Shown: positions 31,494 through 42,984, counted from the first letter of the stretch. The stretch is DNA of 64,000 nt from Zoogloea sp. 1C4 (GCF_009469605.1 NZ_SSXU01000005.1:203857-267856); one strand, 5' to 3'. Numbers and translations: made by a program. The notes: a model not told the origin generated them from the sequence alone.

Positions 31494-32333
31494 ATGAAAC
31501 TCTGCGGCTTCGACGTCGGCATCGACAAACCCTTCTTCCTCATCGCCGGGCCCTGCGTCATCGAGTCCCGCGAGATGGCCTTCGAGACCGCCACGGCGCT
31601 CAAGGACATCTGCGGCGAACTGGGCATCCCGTTCATCTACAAGTCCAGCTACGACAAGGCGAACCGCAGTTCCGGCAAGTCGTTTCGTGGCATGGGCATG
31701 GAGAAGGGCCTCGAGATCCTCGCCGAAGTCCGCGAGAAGGTCGGCGTGCCCGTCCTCACCGACGTGCACACCGAAGCCGAAGTGCCCCATGTGGCGGCTG
31801 TCGTCGATGTGCTGCAGACCCCGGCCTTCCTGTGCCGCCAGACCGACTTCATCCACGCGGTCGCGGCGTCCGGCAAGCCGGTGAACATCAAGAAGGGCCA
31901 GTTCCTCGCCCCGGGCGACATGAAGAACGTCGTCGACAAGGCCCGCGAGGCCAACGGCGGCGCCGACACCATCATGGTGTGCGAGCGCGGTGCATCCTTC
32001 GGCTACAACAACCTGGTGTCCGACATGCGCTCCCTGGCGATCATGCGCGACACCGGCTGTCCGGTGGTTTTCGATGCCACCCACTCGGTCCAGCTGCCGG
32101 GTGGGCAGGGCACGGTTTCCGGCGGCCAGCGGGAGTTCGTGCCGGTGCTGGCGCGGGCGGCGGTCGCCGTCGGCATTGCCGGCCTGTTCATGGAAACCCA
32201 CCCCGATCCTGCCAAGGCCTTCTCCGACGGCCCCAACGCGTGGCCGCTGCCCAAACTCAAGGCTCTGCTCTCGACCCTCAAGGCGATCGACGCGCTGGTC
32301 AAGGGTGAGGGTTTTGAAGAGCTGAAAGGCTGA
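31494..32333 (+). CDS. kdsA: 3-deoxy-D-manno-octulosonate 8-phosphate synthase
   Basis: A 279-residue enzyme condensing phosphoenolpyruvate with arabinose 5-phosphate to Kdo-8-phosphate for lipopolysaccharide core. Signature segments are [10 protein letters not shown], the [17 protein letters not shown] lysine cluster, and [18 protein letters not shown] precedes the ATG. It follows pyrG by 11 bases and precedes eno, whose product supplies phosphoenolpyruvate. Confidence 0.97.
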   Translation: MKLCGFDVGIDKPFFLIAGPCVIESREMAFETATALKDICGELGIPFIYKSSYDKANRSSGKSFRGMGMEKGLEILAEVREKVGVPVLTDVHTEAEVPHVAAVVDVLQTPAFLCRQTDFIHAVAASGKPVNIKKGQFLAPGDMKNVVDKAREANGGADTIMVCERGASFGYNNLVSDMRSLAIMRDTGCPVVFDATHSVQLPGGQGTVSGGQREFVPVLARAAVAVGIAGLFMETHPDPAKAFSDGPNAWPLPKLKALLSTLKAIDALVKGEGFEELKG

Positions 32334-32403
32334 GCCCGCAGGCGATTTTCCGGTTTCGAAGTTAGAGGCGGCCGGAAGGTCGCCGCTGTAAATTCAGTGA
32401 TAA

Positions 32404-33705
<1,302 letters not shown>

Positions 33706-33715
33706 GTTGTAGCCT

Positions 33716-33746
33716 GGGGCCGGCCGCCCGGTCGGCCCCGTTTTCC
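33716..33746 (+). terminator. Terminator-like hairpin after eno
   Basis: GGGGCCGGCC (33716-33725) pairs with GGTCGGCCCC (33730-33739) with one G-U pair and loop GCCC; GTTTTCC follows. The T run is short, so some read-through into ftsB (33759) is likely. Confidence 0.6.
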
Positions 33747-33758
33747 TGTTCTGCTCCC

Positions 33759-34034
33759 ATGCGTTGGCCTACCCTCATCCTCGCCTTGCTCGTGCTTGCC
33801 TTGCAGTATCCGCTATGGATCGGCAAGGGCGGTTGGCTGCGTGTCTGGGACGTGGAAAAGCAGCTCGCGGCCCAGAAAGAGGGCAATCGCAAGCTGGAAC
33901 AGCGAAACACCGGTCTCGATGCCGAGGTGCGTGATCTCAAGACAGGCTACGAAGCCGTCGAGGAACGAGCCCGTTTCGAGCTCGGTCTGACCAAGCCGGA
34001 CGAAGTCTTCGTCCAGACTCCCCAGCAAAAATAA
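33759..34034 (+). CDS. ftsB: Cell division protein FtsB
   Basis: A 91-residue bitopic inner-membrane protein of the FtsQ-FtsB-FtsL divisome complex. A single helix at about residues 4-21 (LILALLVLALQYPLWIG) is followed by the family WLRVWDVEKQLAAQ and a coiled coil, then EERARFELGLTKPDEVFVQ. Length and the position directly after eno are typical of FtsB. Confidence 0.93.
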   Translation: MRWPTLILALLVLALQYPLWIGKGGWLRVWDVEKQLAAQKEGNRKLEQRNTGLDAEVRDLKTGYEAVEERARFELGLTKPDEVFVQTPQQK

Positions 34035-34110
34035 GTGGTTTGAAGTGAAGTTCACCCGGCCCGTCGGGCAGGGATGCGTTCGTTCGTGTGTCGGGTGATC
34101 GGGCGCGGGA

Positions 34111-35742
34111 TCAACCCGCCTTGCGGCTCATCGCTTCGATGGCTGCGAGCAAGCCGACGGTGGAGCCGTCGCGCTGGCGGTCGGAGCTGGCCTCGATGTC
34201 CCGGGCCATGTTCTTGCCCAGCTCCACGCCGTACTGGTCGAAGCTGTTGATGCCCCAGATCCAGCCCTGAACGAAGACCTTGTGCTCGTAGAGCGCCAGG
34301 ATCTGCCCGAGGGTGAAAGGCGTGACCGACGGCATCAGCAGCGTGGTGCTGGGCTGGTTGCCGGCGCACACCAGATGGGGTGCGAGACGCTCCACCTCGG
34401 CATCGTCGATGCCACGGGCGCGCAGTTCGGCGCGGGCTTCGTCCAGCGTGCGACCCAGCATCAGCGCGGCGGACTGGGCCAGGGCGTTGCCGAACAGGCT
34501 GCGGTCGGTGGCCGAAGGCGTTGCACAGATGGGCAGCACGAAGTCGAACGCCACCTTGCGGGTGCCCTGGTAGAACAGCTGGTGGTAAGCGTGCTGGCCC
34601 ACGGTGCCGGGGCCGCCGAAGATGATCGGTGCCGTCTGCCAGCTCACCGGTTGCCCCTGGTGATCCACCGACTTGCCGTTGCTTTCCATCTCCAGCTGCT
34701 GAAGATAGGCCGGCAGGCTGCGCAGGCGGTGGCTGTAGGGCAGCACCGCGTGACCGTCGAGCCCGAGGAAGGTGGCGTTCCAGATGCCGAGGAGGGCGGT
34801 GATCACCGGTAGGTTTGCGGCGAACGGGGCGCTGGCGAAGTGGGTGTCCATGCTGCGACCGCCGGCGAGGAAGTCGTCGAAGACCTCGGTGCCGAACGCC
34901 AGCATCAGCGGCAGGCCGATGGCCGACCACACCGAAAACCGTCCGCCGATCCATTCGGGCATCGGGAAGGTGGTGTCTTCGGCGATGCCGAAGGCAACGG
35001 CCGCGGCCACGTTGTTGCTGATCGCCACGAAATGCCGGCTGAGGTCGGCATCGGCGCCCAGTGCGGCGGCCAGCCAGGCACGCGCGGCACGGGCATTGAA
35101 GAGCGTCTCGGCGGTGGAGAAGCTCTTCGAGGCGACGATGAACAGGGTTTCGGCCGGATTGGCGCGGTCGAGGATCGCGCGGATCTCGGTGTCGTCCACG
35201 TTTGCGGCGAACGACAGTTCAAGCCGCGTCGGCTGCGACGGGGAGAAGGCTTCGGCGAGGAGACGCGGACCGAGATCCGAACCACCGATGCCCAGATGCA
35301 CCACGTGGCGGATCGGCTGGCCGGTGGCACCCACGAACTCGCCGGCGTGCACCTGCGCCACGAAGGCATCGAGGCGCTTGCGGGTGGCGGCGATCTCAGC
35401 CCGGGCTGCGGCCGGCGTGAGTTCGAACATGCGCGCGGCGCAGTGCAGGGCGGCGCGATCTTCGGTGAAATTGACCGGCTCGCCGGACAGCATCGCGGCG
35501 ATGCCATCCTTCAGTCCGGCCTCGTCGGCGAGGGCGAGCAGTTCGGCCATCGCCGACGACGTGATGCGCTGCTTGGAGTAATCGAGCAGAAGGCCGTCGG
35601 CAGCACACGAGAAGCGCTCGAAGCGCGTCGCATCACCCGCGAAGAGATCGCGCATGGTGGTGTCGCCAATGGCATCACGGTGGCCTTGCAGGGCCTGGGC
35701 TGCGCGGCTCGTGTCGAGCCGGAGATGGGCGCGATCAGTCAC
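34111..35742 (-). CDS. pgi: Glucose-6-phosphate isomerase
   Basis: A 543-residue cytosolic isomerase of glucose 6-phosphate and fructose 6-phosphate. Signatures are VHLGIGGSDLGPRL, FIVASKSFSTAET, GGRFSVWSAIGLP and the C-terminal VQGWIWGINSFDQYGVELGK. The start is taken as GTG at 35742, which overlaps the end of the upstream glycosyltransferase by 8 bases, so translation is probably coupled. An in-frame codon at 35781 would extend it further into that gene. The pairing with a membrane glycosyltransferase is unusual. Confidence 0.95.
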   Translation of the reverse strand: MTDRAHLRLDTSRAAQALQGHRDAIGDTTMRDLFAGDATRFERFSCAADGLLLDYSKQRITSSAMAELLALADEAGLKDGIAAMLSGEPVNFTEDRAALHCAARMFELTPAAARAEIAATRKRLDAFVAQVHAGEFVGATGQPIRHVVHLGIGGSDLGPRLLAEAFSPSQPTRLELSFAANVDDTEIRAILDRANPAETLFIVASKSFSTAETLFNARAARAWLAAALGADADLSRHFVAISNNVAAAVAFGIAEDTTFPMPEWIGGRFSVWSAIGLPLMLAFGTEVFDDFLAGGRSMDTHFASAPFAANLPVITALLGIWNATFLGLDGHAVLPYSHRLRSLPAYLQQLEMESNGKSVDHQGQPVSWQTAPIIFGGPGTVGQHAYHQLFYQGTRKVAFDFVLPICATPSATDRSLFGNALAQSAALMLGRTLDEARAELRARGIDDAEVERLAPHLVCAGNQPSTTLLMPSVTPFTLGQILALYEHKVFVQGWIWGINSFDQYGVELGKNMARDIEASSDRQRDGSTVGLLAAIEAMSRKAG

Positions 35743-37363
35743 GGTTGTAGAGTTTGAAAGTCTCGGCCTTACGGCCACCACCGAGGCGCCGCTCCCAGAT
35801 CAGACTCCCTTCGCCGCGGACCTTCTGGGCCTGGCTGCTCGTGGCGTAGGTGAGCAGCAGCTTGCACTCGCCGCCACTGGCATTGGGCACCGTGCGGATG
35901 CCGGCAAAGTAGTCGAGGGCGGCCCGCTGGGTGTCACCCAGGCCGCGTCGTGCGATGCAGCTGGTGGGCTGGCCTGCCAGGGCGGCCTTCAGCTCGGCGG
36001 CGACCGGCTGGTAGTTCTTGGTGTAGGCAAACCAGGGCTGCCACAGGATGACGGCAAGGCACCACAGCAAGGTGATGCCGAACGCCCAATTGGTGGTGCC
36101 GCGGGCGGGCGTGCGGCGCACGAACAGCGGCATGACCAGCAGCGCAATGCTGATGAGCACGCCGATCAGCGTTCCACCGACCAGGCTGTCGCGGGGGAAA
36201 TCCGGGGCCATCTTGGCGACCGAGCGGGCAAGGCCCGGCGGCCAGCCGAAGTGCAGCGCGCTCCATCCCGCCCACACCAGCAGGGCGAAGAAGGCGAAGG
36301 CCATGATGCCGAACCAGTCGAAGGCATTGGCGGCACCCCGGCGCAGGCTGGAGACGCCCAGGGCGGCGAGCAGCGCCAGCGGCGGCAGCACCGGCAGCAT
36401 GTTGGCCGGGCGCAGGTTGCCGGTGGTGGCAACCAGCAGGATCGCCAGCAGGCTGGCCATGAGCGGAAGCGCCAGCGGTGGCGTGGCCAGGGTGTGCCGG
36501 TTGCGCCACACCGCCCAGCCTGCGATCGGCCACAGGGGCCAGGCGAACCAGCCGGCCAGCTGGAGCAGCTTGCCGAAATCGGCCAGATGGTAGGCGTGGG
36601 GCGTGTTGGTGGTGAGTTCGTTGGCCCACCAGGCGGCGAGGGCGTCGGGGTCGGACAGGGCGGCCGAGCCCAGCCATGCGCCGGCGATCGCGCAGCCTGT
36701 CATCAGACCAAGGGCGATGCCGGTGACGACGGTGCGGTTGCGGCAGCTGGGGCACAGCATGGGTGCGACCAGCAGCACGGGCACGGTGAGCACCACGCCG
36801 GGCAGGCCTCCGGCGAGGAAGGCGAGCCCACTGCCGAGACCGGCCTGGAGCCCGCCGCGGATCGGACGTTCAGCCAGCTGGCCAAGGCCGGCGTAACACA
36901 CGGCCATGCCGGCGAGCTGGGCGAGGATGGGCTGGGTTTCGTGGGCGTGGACGACGAGGCCGACGGCGCCGAGGGCCAGCAGGATCGCCGGCGCGAAGGC
37001 GGTTTCGCCATACAGGCGACGGGCGGCGATGCCTGTCCAGTAAAGGAAGGCGGCGGTGAACAGGCTGCTGGCGAGGCGGGCTGCGTCGTGGATCGGCAGC
37101 AGGCCGCCGAGGAGCTTGGCCAAGATGGCGCCGGCCCAGTAGTAGAGGGGCGGGAAGTCGTGGAAGGCTTCGCCGGCGATCTCGGGCATCAGCCAGCTGC
37201 CACGGGTGAGGATGGCGTGGATCGGGCCGAGGTGGGTGAGATCGTCACCCCGCCACGGGAGATGCCCGGTGGTGCCCACCAGCAGATAGACGGCGATGAG
37301 CACGGCCAGAGGCCAGCCGGTAACCGGCGCCGGCAGGGAAAGGCGGGGGGCGTCGTGGGGCAT
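35735..37363 (-). CDS. ArnT-like glycosyltransferase family 39 protein
   Basis: A 542-residue multi-spanning membrane protein related to ArnT/PMT enzymes. The first periplasmic loop shows GDDLTHLGPIHAIL and FHDFPPLYYW, corresponding to the acidic pair and the xPPLYYW element of the family. About eleven helices follow, then a soluble C-terminal domain (about 430-542) ending close to the stop. The ATG at 37363 was preferred over an in-frame start at 37402 that adds a polar leader. It is the third transferase of this family in the window and overlaps pgi by 8 bases. Acceptor unknown. Confidence 0.85.
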   Translation of the reverse strand: MPHDAPRLSLPAPVTGWPLAVLIAVYLLVGTTGHLPWRGDDLTHLGPIHAILTRGSWLMPEIAGEAFHDFPPLYYWAGAILAKLLGGLLPIHDAARLASSLFTAAFLYWTGIAARRLYGETAFAPAILLALGAVGLVVHAHETQPILAQLAGMAVCYAGLGQLAERPIRGGLQAGLGSGLAFLAGGLPGVVLTVPVLLVAPMLCPSCRNRTVVTGIALGLMTGCAIAGAWLGSAALSDPDALAAWWANELTTNTPHAYHLADFGKLLQLAGWFAWPLWPIAGWAVWRNRHTLATPPLALPLMASLLAILLVATTGNLRPANMLPVLPPLALLAALGVSSLRRGAANAFDWFGIMAFAFFALLVWAGWSALHFGWPPGLARSVAKMAPDFPRDSLVGGTLIGVLISIALLVMPLFVRRTPARGTTNWAFGITLLWCLAVILWQPWFAYTKNYQPVAAELKAALAGQPTSCIARRGLGDTQRAALDYFAGIRTVPNASGGECKLLLTYATSSQAQKVRGEGSLIWERRLGGGRKAETFKLYNRD

Positions 37364-37404
37364 GGGTGCTCGATCTGAGTGCGGTGGGTGTGCAACCGGC
37401 AATA

Positions 37405-37430
37405 AAAAAGGCAGCCTCGGCTGCCTTTTT
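37405..37430. terminator. Bidirectional terminator, rpmE side
   Basis: AAAAAGGCAGCC (37405-37416) and GGCTGCCTTTTT (37419-37430) form a stem whose A and T arms give a T run on both strands. It lies 26 bases past the rpmE stop on the minus strand. Confidence 0.88.
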
Positions 37431-37456
37431 CGGACGATGCCGGCGTTGGGCGAATA

Positions 37457-37675
37457 TTAGCCCAGGCGCTGCACGGAACCGTACTTCTGACGGAAGCGCT
37501 CGACGCGACCCGCGGTGTCAACGATCTTCTGCTTGCCGGTGTAGAACGGGTGGCAGGCAGAGCACACTTCCACGTGGTACTGGGGCTTGCCCATCGTGGA
37601 GCGGGTGGTGAAAGTGTTGCCGCAGGAGCAAGTCACTTGCACTTCTTTGTAATTCGGGTGGGTATCGGCTTTCAT
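37457..37675 (-). CDS. rpmE: 50S ribosomal protein L31, zinc-binding type
   Basis: A 72-residue ribosomal protein. The four zinc-binding cysteines are present at residues 16, 18, 38 and 41 (VTCSCGN and EVCSACHPF), making this the C+ form. The ATG at 37675 with AAAGGA 9 bases upstream gives the universal MKADTHPNY start; an upstream in-frame ATG at 37720 was rejected. It has its own terminator and is convergent with nothing nearby. Confidence 0.96.
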   Translation of the reverse strand: MKADTHPNYKEVQVTCSCGNTFTTRSTMGKPQYHVEVCSACHPFYTGKQKIVDTAGRVERFRQKYGSVQRLG

Positions 37676-37778
37676 CGCTTGGTCCTTTGGGAAGTACACG
37701 TGGGTGGTGAATTTGGCCACCCGGAAAACACAGCATTCTGAACTACTTCAGCGCCTTAGGCAAGAAAACCGGCAAGAT

Positions 37779-39041
37779 TTATAAAAATCGCGCGACAAAG
37801 GCGCCGACGCAGCCTGAAGGCAGCGGCAGCCAGACTCGGTGATCGCTGCCGGGCACCCGCTCGACAGGCTCGCCGGCGGCGTCGATCAGGCGTTCGACGC
37901 GGATCTCGGCGTTGCCGGAAGGGTGGATCAGCTCGAGCCGATCACCTACCGAAAACGCGTTTTTCGAGGCGATTTCGGCGAGGCCACGCTCGGCGTCGTA
38001 GCCCACCACGTCGCCCACGTACAGGCTGCGGTTGGATTCGGAGTGGCCGCGCAGGTAGTTCTGCATCTCGTGGGGTGTGTGGCGCTGGTAGAAGCCGTCG
38101 GTGTAGCCCCGGTTGGCGAGGCCCTCGAGCTGGCCCAGCAGCGCCGGGTCGAGGCCGCGGCCGGCGAAGGCGTCGTCGATGGCCTGGCGGTAGGCCTGGC
38201 TGGTGCGGGCGACGTAGTAGGGGCTCTTGGTGCGGCCTTCGATCTTGAAGGAGTCGATGCCGATCTCGGTCAGCCGCTGGACGTGTTCGATGGCGCGCAG
38301 ATCCTTGGAGTTGAGGATGTAGGTGCCGTGCTCGTCCTCTTCGATGGGCATGTAGTCGCCGGCGCGCTTTTGCGGTTCTTCGAGCAGATAGACGTCGCCG
38401 CTGCTGCAGGTCTTGGCCTCGTGGGTCTTGAAATCCCAGCGGCAGGAGTTGGTGCAGGTGCCCTGGTTGGGGTCGCGGTGGTTGAAGTAGCCGGAGAGCA
38501 GGCAGCGGCCCGAATACGCGATGCACAGGGCGCCGTGGATGAAGACTTCGAGCTCGGTGTCGGGGCAATCCTGACGGATGCTGGCGATTTCGTCGATGGA
38601 GAGCTCCCGCGACAGGATCACCCGCGAGATGCCGGCCATCTTCCAGAAGCGCACCGCGGCGGCATTGACCGTGTTGGACTGCACCGACAGGTGGATGGGC
38701 ATCTCGGGGAAGTTCTCGCGGACCATCAGGATCAGGCCCGGATCGGACATGATCAGCGCGTCGGGCTTGAGGGCGATGACCGGGGCGATGTCCTTGATGA
38801 AGGTCTTGATCTTGGCGCCGTGGGGATAGATGTTGGCGACCACGTAGAAGTGCTTGCCCTGGGCGTGGGCGCGGTGGATGCCGTCGGCCAGCACCGGCAG
38901 GTCGCCGAAATCGTTGTTACGCACGCGCAGCGAGTAACGCGGCTGGCCGGCGTAGATGGCGTCGGCACCAAAGGCGAAGGCGGTGTCGAGCATCGCCAGG
39001 GAGCCGGCGGGGGCGAGGAGTTCGGGTTTTTTGCGGGACAT
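37779..39041 (-). CDS. trhP: tRNA 5-hydroxyuridine modification protein TrhP (YegQ), U32 peptidase family
   Basis: A 420-residue protein of the U32 'peptidase' family. In enterobacteria the YegQ/TrhP member is needed for prephenate-dependent hydroxylation of U34 in tRNA. Conserved features are PELLAPAGSLAMLDTAFAFG, the VFIHGALCIAYSGRCLLS motif and the four-cysteine set including CTNSCRWDF that may bind an iron-sulfur cluster. The ATG at 39041 directly precedes the family N-terminus. A neighbouring DnaJ-like gene lies upstream. Confidence 0.88.
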   Translation of the reverse strand: MSRKKPELLAPAGSLAMLDTAFAFGADAIYAGQPRYSLRVRNNDFGDLPVLADGIHRAHAQGKHFYVVANIYPHGAKIKTFIKDIAPVIALKPDALIMSDPGLILMVRENFPEMPIHLSVQSNTVNAAAVRFWKMAGISRVILSRELSIDEIASIRQDCPDTELEVFIHGALCIAYSGRCLLSGYFNHRDPNQGTCTNSCRWDFKTHEAKTCSSGDVYLLEEPQKRAGDYMPIEEDEHGTYILNSKDLRAIEHVQRLTEIGIDSFKIEGRTKSPYYVARTSQAYRQAIDDAFAGRGLDPALLGQLEGLANRGYTDGFYQRHTPHEMQNYLRGHSESNRSLYVGDVVGYDAERGLAEIASKNAFSVGDRLELIHPSGNAEIRVERLIDAAGEPVERVPGSDHRVWLPLPSGCVGAFVARFL

Positions 39042-39116
39042 GGAATCTCTGTTCGGGGAATGGCCTGGGGGCGGATGCGGCAATTTTTGCCGTCTTGTCG
39101 TGGGCCTTGGGGTGGA

Positions 39117-40118
39117 TCAGCGGTAGGTGTCGACCACCGCGTTCCAGCGGGCCAGCACCGGGCTCTGGGCCTTGAGGTTGTTCTGGAGCATCTGCTCGGC
39201 CATCTCGAGCATGGCTTTTTGTTCCTTGCCGAGGAACTGGAGCTGCTGGGTGTCGAGATGGACGCGCAGGTCGCCGGGCTTGCGGCGGCCGCGGCCCGGA
39301 AAGCCGGCGCCGGCCACGCGGATCTCGGGGCTGGTGGCGGCTTCAGGGAGCAGCACCTCGCGCACGCCGTCGAGGGTCGGCACGTCGATGCTGCCGCCGG
39401 CCAGCACGCGGAAAACGCTCACCGGCACGGTGACGTGGATGTCGTGGCCGTCGAGGCGGAACAGCGGGTGCGGATGGGTGCGCAGGGTGAGGTAGAGGTC
39501 GCCCGGCTCGCCGTCGTCGGGTGCGGGGCCGCCCTGGCCACTGATGCGCAGCTCTTCGCCGGGCAGCATGGCGGGCGGAACGGTGACGGCCAGTTGCCGG
39601 TCAGCCGGGTTCCAGCCGCGGCCTTCGCAGCTCGGGCAGCGGGTGTCGGTGGTGAAGCCCTTGCCGTGGCAGTGCGAGCAGGACTTGAGCCCACCGCCGC
39701 TGCGCACCCGGCCGCTGCCGTGACAGTGGCTGCACATGCTGGTGCGGCCATAGCTGCGGTGGCCGCTGCCGTTGCAGTCGTTGCAGGGCTCGCGGCCTTC
39801 TACGGTGACGGTGACGGTGGCGCCCCGGGCAGCGTCGAGGAGATCGACGAAAACCTCCTGGCGACGATCCTCGCCTTTGGGCTTGGCGGATTTGCGCGGC
39901 GGTTCCGGGGTGGTGTCTTCGTCGTCCGACGCGTCGACGGGCTTTTGGGTGAGGCGTTCGAAGGCCTGGCGGACGAGGCGGAACTGATCCTGGGCCTGGG
40001 GGTCGGGGTTGCGATCCGGGTGCCAGCGCATCGCCAGGCGCTTGTAGGCGCGCTTGATTTCGGCGAGGGTGGCATCGGGATCGACCCCTAGGATCTGGTG
40101 GGCGTTGCGGGCGGGCAT
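39117..40118 (-). CDS. DnaJ-like chaperone with zinc finger
   Basis: A 333-residue type I-like Hsp40. The J domain (residues 1-60) carries the HPD motif in MRWHPDRN. A Pro/acidic linker (about 60-88) replaces the Gly/Phe-rich region of true DnaJ. Four zinc-binding repeats follow (CNDCNGSG, CSHCHGSG, CSHCHGKG, CPSCEGRG, about 110-165), then the C-terminal substrate-binding domains. It is shorter than housekeeping DnaJ and not next to dnaK, so it is probably an accessory co-chaperone. Confidence 0.85.
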   Translation of the reverse strand: MPARNAHQILGVDPDATLAEIKRAYKRLAMRWHPDRNPDPQAQDQFRLVRQAFERLTQKPVDASDDEDTTPEPPRKSAKPKGEDRRQEVFVDLLDAARGATVTVTVEGREPCNDCNGSGHRSYGRTSMCSHCHGSGRVRSGGGLKSCSHCHGKGFTTDTRCPSCEGRGWNPADRQLAVTVPPAMLPGEELRISGQGGPAPDDGEPGDLYLTLRTHPHPLFRLDGHDIHVTVPVSVFRVLAGGSIDVPTLDGVREVLLPEAATSPEIRVAGAGFPGRGRRKPGDLRVHLDTQQLQFLGKEQKAMLEMAEQMLQNNLKAQSPVLARWNAVVDTYR

Positions 40119-40182
40119 CCCGCCATTTTAATCGGCCCCGCCGGTGGGCGGGGGGCGATTGTTGGGGGGTGAGCGGGTGGGC

Positions 40183-41719
40183 TCAGTTCCGGTCGCTCTT
40201 CCGCCTGTCCTGCCGGCATTCGTTGATGCAGTGCACGGTGCCGTCTTCCTGGGCGACTTCGAGCTTCACGGCAAAGCCCCACAGGCGGGCGACGTGCTTG
40301 AGGACTTCGTCGTTGTCGCCGGCTAGCGGGCGGCGCTGGTACATCTGGTGGCGCAGGGTGAGGGAGCGGTCGCCGCGCAGGTCGACGTTCCAGACCTGCA
40401 GGTTGGGCTCGCGGCTGCCCAGGTTGTAGTTGTCGGAGAGGATTTCGCGCACGCGGCGGTAGCCGCTTTCGTCGTGGATCGCGGAGATCTTGAGCTTGCT
40501 GTCCTTGTCGTCGTCGAGGATGGCGAAGAGGCGGAAGTCGCGCATTACCTTGGGCGACAGGAACTGGGCGACGAAGCTTTCGTCCTTGAAGTTGCGCATG
40601 GCGAAGTCGAAGGTCTCGCGCCAGTCGCTGCCGGCGATGTCCGGGAACCAGTAGCGGTCTTCGTCGGTGGGGGCTTCGCAGATGCGGCGGATGTCCTGCC
40701 ACATGGCAAAACCCAGGGCGTAGGGGTTGAGACCGCGGTACCAGGGTTCGCTGTAGCTGGGCTGATAGACGACGTTGGTGTGGGAGTGGAGGAACTCCAT
40801 CATGAAGCTGTCGGTGAGCAGCCCCTCGTCGTACATCGTGTTGAGCAGGGTGTAGTGCCAGTAGGTGGCCCAGCCTTCGTTCATCACCTGGGTCTGGCGC
40901 TGGGGGAAGAAGTACTGGCCGATCTTGCGCACGATGCGCACGATCTCGCGCTGCCAGGGTTCGAGGAGTGGGGCGTTCTTCTCGATGAAGTAGAGGAGAT
41001 TCTCCTGGGGTTCGGGCGGGAAGCGCCGGGCCTCGACGGTGGCGGCGCGCTGCTGCTGGGCGGGCAGGGTGCGCCACAGGTCATTGACCTGACTTTGCAG
41101 GTATTCGGCGCTCCCGCTGGCGGGTGAGCTCTTTATCCAGCGAGAGCTTGGCGGGACGCTTGTAGCGATCCACGCCGACGTTCATCAGCGCGTGGCAGGA
41201 GTCGAGGAGGAGTTCGACTTCCTCTTCGCCGTAGCGCTCTTCGCATTCGGTGAGGTAGTTCTTGGCGAAGAGGAGGTAGTCGACGATGGCGTCGGCGTTG
41301 GTCCACTGCCGGAACAGGTAGTTGCCCTTGAAGAAGCTGTTGTGGCCGTAGGCGGCGTGGGCGATCACCAGGGCCTGCATCGTCATGGTGTTCTCTTCCA
41401 TGAGATAGGCGATGCAGGGGTTGGAGTTGATGACGATCTCGTAGGCGAGCCCCATCTGCCCGCGGCGGTAGCCCTTTTCGGTCTGCAGGAAGCTCTTGCC
41501 GAAGGACCAGTGGTGGTAATTGACGGGCATGCCGACGGACGAGTAGGCGTCCATCATCTGCTCGGAGGTGATGACCTCGATCTGGATGGGGTAGGTGTCG
41601 AGCCCGAAGCCTCGCGCCACGCGGTCGATCTCGGCGTGGTAGGTCTCGATGAGCTCGAAGGTCCATTCGCCGGGGGCGGGCAGGGGTTTCCTGCGCTTGG
41701 TTCTGGTCGCTGTGCTCAT
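40183..41719 (-). pseudogene. spoVR: SpoVR family protein, split by a one-base frameshift
   Basis: The region encodes a full SpoVR/YcgB protein only if one base is skipped. From ATG 41719 the frame gives about 204 normal residues to TRQRER and then ends at a stop at 41081-41083 after an unrelated tail. One extra G at 41107/41108 (plus strand) separates this from a second frame that continues EYLQSQVNDLWRTLP through NPYALGFAMWQDIRR to the stop at 40183, as in SpoVR homologues. The restored protein would be about 511 residues. The start overlaps the yeaH stop by 4 bases (ATGA). It may be a true inactivating mutation, programmed shift, or sequencing error; no other damage is seen. Confidence 0.85.
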
Positions 41720-42984
41720 GCCAGTTTCTTTTTGAAGAGTTCGCGGAACACCGGGTAGATGTCGGGCAGGCCTTCGATGTGCTGCATCGCGAAGTTGGGC
41801 TGCGCGCCGACCAGCTTTTCGTACTCGCGCCACAGGTTCTGCGGCTCGCCGGGGGTGATCTCGATGTAGGCGAAATACTGGAGGAAGGGCAGGATCGAAC
41901 TGGCGAGCACCTCGCGGCAGTGGGGCGAATCGTTCTCCCAGTTGTCGCCATCGGAGGCCTGCGCGCCGTAGATGTTCCAGGCGCCGTTGGCGTAGCGCTC
42001 GTGGAGGATGTCCTTCATCAGCTCGAGGGCGCTCGACACCACGGTGCCGCCGGATTCGCGGGAGTGGAAGAAGTCTTCCTCGTTCACTTCCTTGGCCACG
42101 GTATGGTGGCGGATGAACACCACCTCGATGTGCTCGTAGGTGCGGGTGAGGAAGAGATACAGCAGCATGAAGAAGCGCTTGGCGGTGGCTTTCTTCTCTT
42201 CGTCCATCGAGCCCGACACGTCCATGATGCAGAACATCACCGCCTGGGTGGTCGGTTTGGGCACCTTGGTGCGGTTGTTGTAGCGCAGGTCGAAGGTGTC
42301 GATGAAGGGGATCGCCTCGATCTTGGCACGGAGAATGCCGATCTCGTCCTTCAGCTTGACGACTTCGGGGTCGTCTTCTGAATGTGTCAAAAGCAACTCT
42401 TCAAGTTGCTTTTGCAACTCACGCAGGCTGCCGCGGTAGGGCGACGAGAGCGCCAGCCGGCGGCCCAGCGCGCCGCGCAAGGAGCGCACAACGTTGATGT
42501 TGGCTGGCGTGCCGTCGTTGGTGAAACCGGCGCGCTGGCTCTTGTATTCGTGGATGCGGGCGAGCTGGGTCTTGACCAGGTTGGGCAGCGCAAGATCGTC
42601 GAAGAAGACGTCGAGGAACTCCTCGCGGGAGAGGTTGAAGACGAAATCGTCCTCGCCTTCGCCCTCGTTGCTGGCCTTGCCCTTGCCGGTGCCGCTACCG
42701 CCGCCGCCTTGCGGCCGGTTGATCTGGTCGCCGGTGGAGAACTGGTCGTTGCCGGTGAAGATGGTTTCCCACACCCCGCCGCGCCCATGATGAAACTGGG
42801 GCTCGGAGAGATCCTTGGCGGGGATGGAGACGCTCTCGCCGTTATCCAGATCCTTGATGGAGCGGCCGGAGATGGCATCGGCCACCGCCTCGCGGATCTG
42901 GTGTTTGAAACGGCGCATGAACCTCTGCCGGTTCACAGCACTCTTGTTCTTGCTGTCGAACCGGCGATCGATGATTCGGACCAT
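41716..42984 (-). CDS. yeaH: YeaH/YhbH family protein (DUF444) with VWA-like MIDAS
   Basis: A 422-residue cytosolic protein of the YeaH/YhbH family. An N-terminal basic helical region and a Gly/Asp-rich linker (about 90-112) precede a VWA-like domain with intact MIDAS DVSGSM starting at Asp255. It lies between yeaG and spoVR in a conserved stress-response operon. In enterobacteria the YeaG kinase and YeaH contribute to survival under nitrogen starvation and stationary phase; the molecular role is unclear. The gap to yeaG is 57 bases and the overlap with spoVR is 4. Confidence 0.95.
   Translation of the reverse strand: MVRIIDRRFDSKNKSAVNRQRFMRRFKHQIREAVADAISGRSIKDLDNGESVSIPAKDLSEPQFHHGRGGVWETIFTGNDQFSTGDQINRPQGGGGSGTGKGKASNEGEGEDDFVFNLSREEFLDVFFDDLALPNLVKTQLARIHEYKSQRAGFTNDGTPANINVVRSLRGALGRRLALSSPYRGSLRELQKQLEELLLTHSEDDPEVVKLKDEIGILRAKIEAIPFIDTFDLRYNNRTKVPKPTTQAVMFCIMDVSGSMDEEKKATAKRFFMLLYLFLTRTYEHIEVVFIRHHTVAKEVNEEDFFHSRESGGTVVSSALELMKDILHERYANGAWNIYGAQASDGDNWENDSPHCREVLASSILPFLQYFAYIEITPGEPQNLWREYEKLVGAQPNFAMQHIEGLPDIYPVFRELFKKKLA

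Noticed and set aside
40088-41077. Alternative minus-strand frame of about 329 codons over spoVR
   Set aside because: Pro/Arg-rich shadow; the SpoVR-like frame matches the family across the same bases.
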